DNA from: Chloroflexota bacterium
GTDB taxonomy: Bacteria; Chloroflexota; Anaerolineae; Anaerolineales; UBA4823
Direction: 5' to 3'
Assembly (NCBI GenBank): GCA_030613705.1
Contig: JAUWLJ010000077.1
Coordinates: 1 to 8,309, forward strand
DNA length: 8,309 nt
Part shown: positions 6,884-8,309 of the stretch, piece after piece
How the letters are laid out: each line of letters starts with the position of its first letter
Numbering within the stretch: position 1 is the stretch's first letter
Notes under the pieces: model-generated
The model's input: the letters and a program-made list of their open reading frames with translations, nothing else
Databases searched by the model: none
What the model was told of the DNA's origin: nothing
Translations under genes and position numbers: made by a program

Positions 6884-6889
6884 ATTATA
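6884..6889 (-). promoter_or_regulatory. Candidate -10 box of the LuxR regulator gene
   Basis: A perfect TATAAT lies 25 bases before the start codon. It predicts a transcription start near 6877 and a leader of only about 20 nt. No good -35 lies 17 bp upstream, so it may need an activator or be chance. AGGAG (6878-6874) follows it, 15 nt from the ATG at 6858 but 6 nt from an in-frame CTG at 6867. Confidence 0.4.
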
Positions 6890-6924
6890 CTATGGCGAGA
6901 TTCTTTTCCCTTGTTTGGATCTTA

Positions 6925-6938
6925 GAGGTTTCGACCTC
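6925..6938. promoter_or_regulatory. Small inverted repeat / UUCG-type hairpin upstream of the regulator
   Basis: GAGGT-TTCG-ACCTC (plus strand) is a 5-bp stem with a TTCG loop, about 35-40 bp upstream of the TATAAT box. It could be an operator half-site pair for the adjacent regulator or a short RNA hairpin. Support is positional only. Confidence 0.25.
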
Positions 6939-6961
6939 AACTATTGATTAATCTCAGAAAA

Positions 6962-6982
6962 ACTGGGTGTTGGACTCGAACC
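6962..6982 (-). other. tRNA T-arm-like fragment
   Basis: The minus strand reads TTGG-TTCGAGT-CCAA, a 4-bp stem with a loop that fits the tRNA T-loop consensus exactly, followed by a stretch that could be the 3' half of an acceptor stem. No 5' acceptor partner, D-arm, anticodon arm or CCA is found, so it is not a working tRNA. It may be a tRNA remnant or chance. Confidence 0.2.
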
Positions 6983-6999
6983 AAAAATTTTGTTAATTT

Positions 7000-7179
7000 T
7001 CAATCAAAAGAACCTATTTCGATCCCTAATTGATCTAGTTTCCCCCTTTGCTCGAAGAGGATATCCTGTTGATTGGTTCGTGGTGCGGATTCTGTCCCTT
7101 CGCCATCCTGACCGAAGACAATCCCAGCAGCGGATAAAAGCAAGATCGTGAGGAAAAGAGATGTTATTATCGTTTTCAC
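7000..7179 (-). CDS. Small exported peptide, 59 aa, with Sec signal
   Basis: This short frame starts with GTG at 7179, with AGGA nine bases upstream, and ends at TGA 7002-7000. The N-terminus MKTIITSLFLTILLLSAAG is a textbook Sec signal (one lysine, a long hydrophobic core), and V-F-G just before Gln24 is an acceptable signal peptidase I site; no Cys follows, so it is not a lipoprotein. The mature part would be about 36 residues: an acidic, Gly-rich linker, then an amphipathic end reading QDILFEQRGKLDQLGIEIGS. I recognise no family. It lies 141 bp upstream of the regulator on the same strand and behind a terminator, so it has its own promoter. Position suggests a secreted or periplasmic partner, substrate or target of the regulator; this is inference. 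Confidence 0.6.
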   Translation of the reverse strand: MKTIITSLFLTILLLSAAGIVFGQDGEGTESAPRTNQQDILFEQRGKLDQLGIEIGSFD

Positions 7180-7362
7180 TTATCTGTATCCTGCAATGGC
7201 GATCCGATGATTAATTTGGGCATAAATTAAAATGGAGAACTTAGATCCTCTCCAAGATGCCGCTGGGTTCCTGTTTTATTGTGCCATTGCGAGAGATTGA
7301 AAACAGTCTGCTTTTGGCTTTTTAACAATGTATTCTAACAAGAGCTATTTTACAATTAAAAT
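7180..7362 (-). promoter_or_regulatory. Leader region of the exported-peptide gene
   Basis: AT-rich gap between the terminator and the GTG at 7179. TGTTAGAAT near 7335 resembles an extended -10 (TGnTATAAT) but has no clear -35. A 6-bp hairpin, GGAGAG/TTCTCC (7253-7234), precedes ATTTTAATTT and could be a weak attenuator. A 15-codon frame from ATG 7223 ends in a TGA that overlaps the GTG start (GTGA), a possible coupling arrangement without a visible Shine-Dalgarno. All are tentative. Confidence 0.3.
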
Positions 7363-7400
7363 AAAAAATGCGCAGAGATTAGTCGATAACTCTCCGCGCA
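7363..7400 (-). terminator. Rho-independent terminator after the DUF1269 remnant
   Basis: On the minus strand TGCGCGGAGA pairs with TCTCTGCGCA (10 bp, one G-T pair) around a 12-nt loop and runs straight into TTTTTTATTTT. It sits 27 bases past the TAA at 7429-7427 and separates the upstream genes from the peptide/regulator group. Confidence 0.85.
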
Positions 7401-7426
7401 CTTATAAATATTATTGGTAAACTTCG

Positions 7427-7823
7427 TTATTTCAGTTCCTCATCCAGGGATGCCTGCGCAGCCTTGCTGATATCTTCGTGCTCCAGCGCTTGCTTGAGCG
7501 TTGCCTCATCCTCGTTGGACAGGGAGGTCTGGTAGACCGTGCCGCCGAACTTGGCCATCTCGGGGAGAACTTTGTCGCCGGTCGCTTCCACTACCAGGAT
7601 AAACAGAGCTGATTGCCCGGGGTCCAATGAATCACCGACATTCTTGATGAACTTGTTGTCGATGCCCAGGTCCACCAGCCATCCGGTGGCAGCCTGCGCC
7701 CGTCGAATTGGTGGATTTCCAGCGCCCAGCCAGCGTCCCAGCAACCCCCAATTCGGCCGAGCCCTCGGCGACCTCAGCCACATCTGGCCAGGAAAGACGA
7801 CCATTATTGATCCACTCTGACAT
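7427..7823 (-). pseudogene. Frameshifted, truncated DUF1269-type membrane protein
   Basis: The C-terminal frame (from about 7725 down to TAA 7429-7427) reads AATGWLVDLGIDNKFIKNVG, then a LDPGQSALFILV strand, GGTVYQTSLSNEDEATLKQA and a charged tail. This is the C-terminal half of DUF1269 proteins: end of a Gly-rich membrane hairpin, 'GIDxxFxKxxGxxLxPGxSALFxLV', and 'GGxVxQTSLSxEDExxLxxAL'. Upstream the coding-like signal moves to another frame, where ATG 7823 starts MSEWINNGRLSWPDVAEVAE followed by GSAELGVAGTLAG, a plausible first half of the hairpin. Joining the two needs a shift near 7712-7728. Full-length DUF1269 proteins have about 160-180 residues and an N-terminal domain that is missing here. 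The long open frame reaching 8092 upstream of this region is an artefact. Function of the family is unknown. The intact terminator follows. Confidence 0.65.
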
Positions 7824-7860
7824 AGTATGGTTAGCTTCCCAGGTGAGTTCTTGTGTTGGT

Positions 7861-8309
7861 TCAGCCTCCCTTTGCCAGGTCTTCGGCGGTTAAACCGTTG
7901 CGAGCCATGAACTCCTGCATCCACTGTGCGTTTGCCTCGTCGACATCGAGCCGGCCGTCGAGGATGAACTGCGTATACTCCGATGCACGACTTGGGTCCG
8001 GTGCCAATTTTTCGGAAGGTCCTTCCACATCCCATGAATTGTCGGTCGAAACCGCCATGCGCTCTGTGACCCCCTCTCGGGTGATGTTCCACACCATCAT
8101 GGCGGTAGCCATGGAGAGCGGGCCATCGTAGGTCTCACGTATGGCGTTGTAGATTTCGTAGCGTGTATCCGCGTCGTTGAAGAAATGATAGGCCACGGCA
8201 GGGCGCGGTGGGGCCATGCTCATGATCTGACCAAAGGACTGGGCTGAGGGGTGAAATTTTAGGTTGATACGCAGGGCAAGCTGCGCCGGCTGGTTGTATT
8301 TGTTCATCA
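7861..8309 (-). CDS. C-terminal part of a probable MBL-fold metallo-hydrolase, continues past right edge
   Basis: The frame is open from the right edge to TGA 7863-7861; 148 residues follow the first visible ATG (8307). The sequence reads NLKFHPSAQSFGQIM, then RPAVAYHFFNDADTRYEIYN and IRETYDGPLSMATAMMVWNI. This matches what I remember of the C-terminal end of metallo-beta-lactamase-fold hydrolases: a 'P-x-x-A-V-x-x-H' strand whose His binds metal, then '...[RK]-x-x-Y-x-G-P-[LV]-x-x-x-x-D-[LM]-M-x-[FW]-x-[IV]'. The metal-binding HxHxDH motif would lie upstream, outside the window, so the assignment is moderate. The end is a charged helical region (FILDGRLDVDEANAQWMQEF). Neither visible ATG (8307, 8223) has a good Shine-Dalgarno within view, which supports the gene starting further right. 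A single-base change at the GGGAGG just before the stop would extend it into the next frame. Confidence 0.55.
   Translation of the reverse strand, partial: MNKYNQPAQLALRINLKFHPSAQSFGQIMSMAPPRPAVAYHFFNDADTRYEIYNAIRETYDGPLSMATAMMVWNITREGVTERMAVSTDNSWDVEGPSEKLAPDPSRASEYTQFILDGRLDVDEANAQWMQEFMARNGLTAEDLAKGG

Noticed and set aside
6960..7030. Complete tRNA gene on the minus strand
   Set aside because: Only a T-arm-like piece is present; the acceptor partner, D-arm and anticodon arm cannot be found.
7864..8092. Upstream part of a 221-codon minus-strand frame reaching from 7427 to 8092
   Set aside because: This stretch overlaps the MBL-type coding region in another frame and reads as Arg- and Cys-rich nonsense. 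Only the part below about 7725 matches DUF1269.
1..8309. CRISPR array, transposase gene or rRNA
   Set aside because: No regularly spaced direct repeats, no recognisable transposase motifs and no rRNA-like sequence were seen on either strand.

Overview
All genes I can support lie on the minus strand, so the window is best read from right to left. Protein similarities I recognise from memory (a MalT-type LuxR regulator next to a small 'DQAALLGVL' protein, an Arg-rich one-helix protein, DUF5655 and DUF1269 pieces) and the CCCTCTCCCT-type palindromic repeat suggest a Chloroflexota (Anaerolineae-like) bacterium. That is an inference; no rRNA or marker gene is present.

Layout in transcription order. 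(1) 8309-7861: C-terminal part of a probable MBL-fold metallo-hydrolase, entering from the right edge. (2) 7823-7427: a broken DUF1269-type membrane protein whose coding signal switches frame near 7720, followed by a good intrinsic terminator (7400-7363). (3) 7179-7000: a 59-aa GTG-initiated exported peptide. (4) 6858-4138: a 906-aa STAND/MalT-like LuxR regulator. (5) 3927-3655: a 90-aa conserved hypothetical protein. (6) 3519-3157: a small Arg-rich membrane protein whose N-terminal coding region carries an ATT in place of a start codon and an in-frame TGA. (7) 3167-1536: a cytoplasmic Cys-type (formylglycine) sulfatase that overlaps gene 6 by 11 nt. (8) 1415-1245: a remnant of a DUF5655 protein with an in-frame stop, beside a palindromic repeat. 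(9) 1214 to the left edge: a SulP-family anion transporter, cut by the window.

Two modules are plausible. The sulfatase and the SulP permease could form a sulfate release and transport pair, although a decayed gene and a repeat now separate them. The exported peptide, the large ATP-binding regulator and the 90-aa protein form a co-directional trio. The peptide could be a sensed or regulated partner, but nothing in the sequence proves it. Three loci (DUF1269, the Arg-rich gene and DUF5655) show decay or sequencing errors, so this is a region in flux. I see no CRISPR array, complete tRNA, rRNA or transposase.
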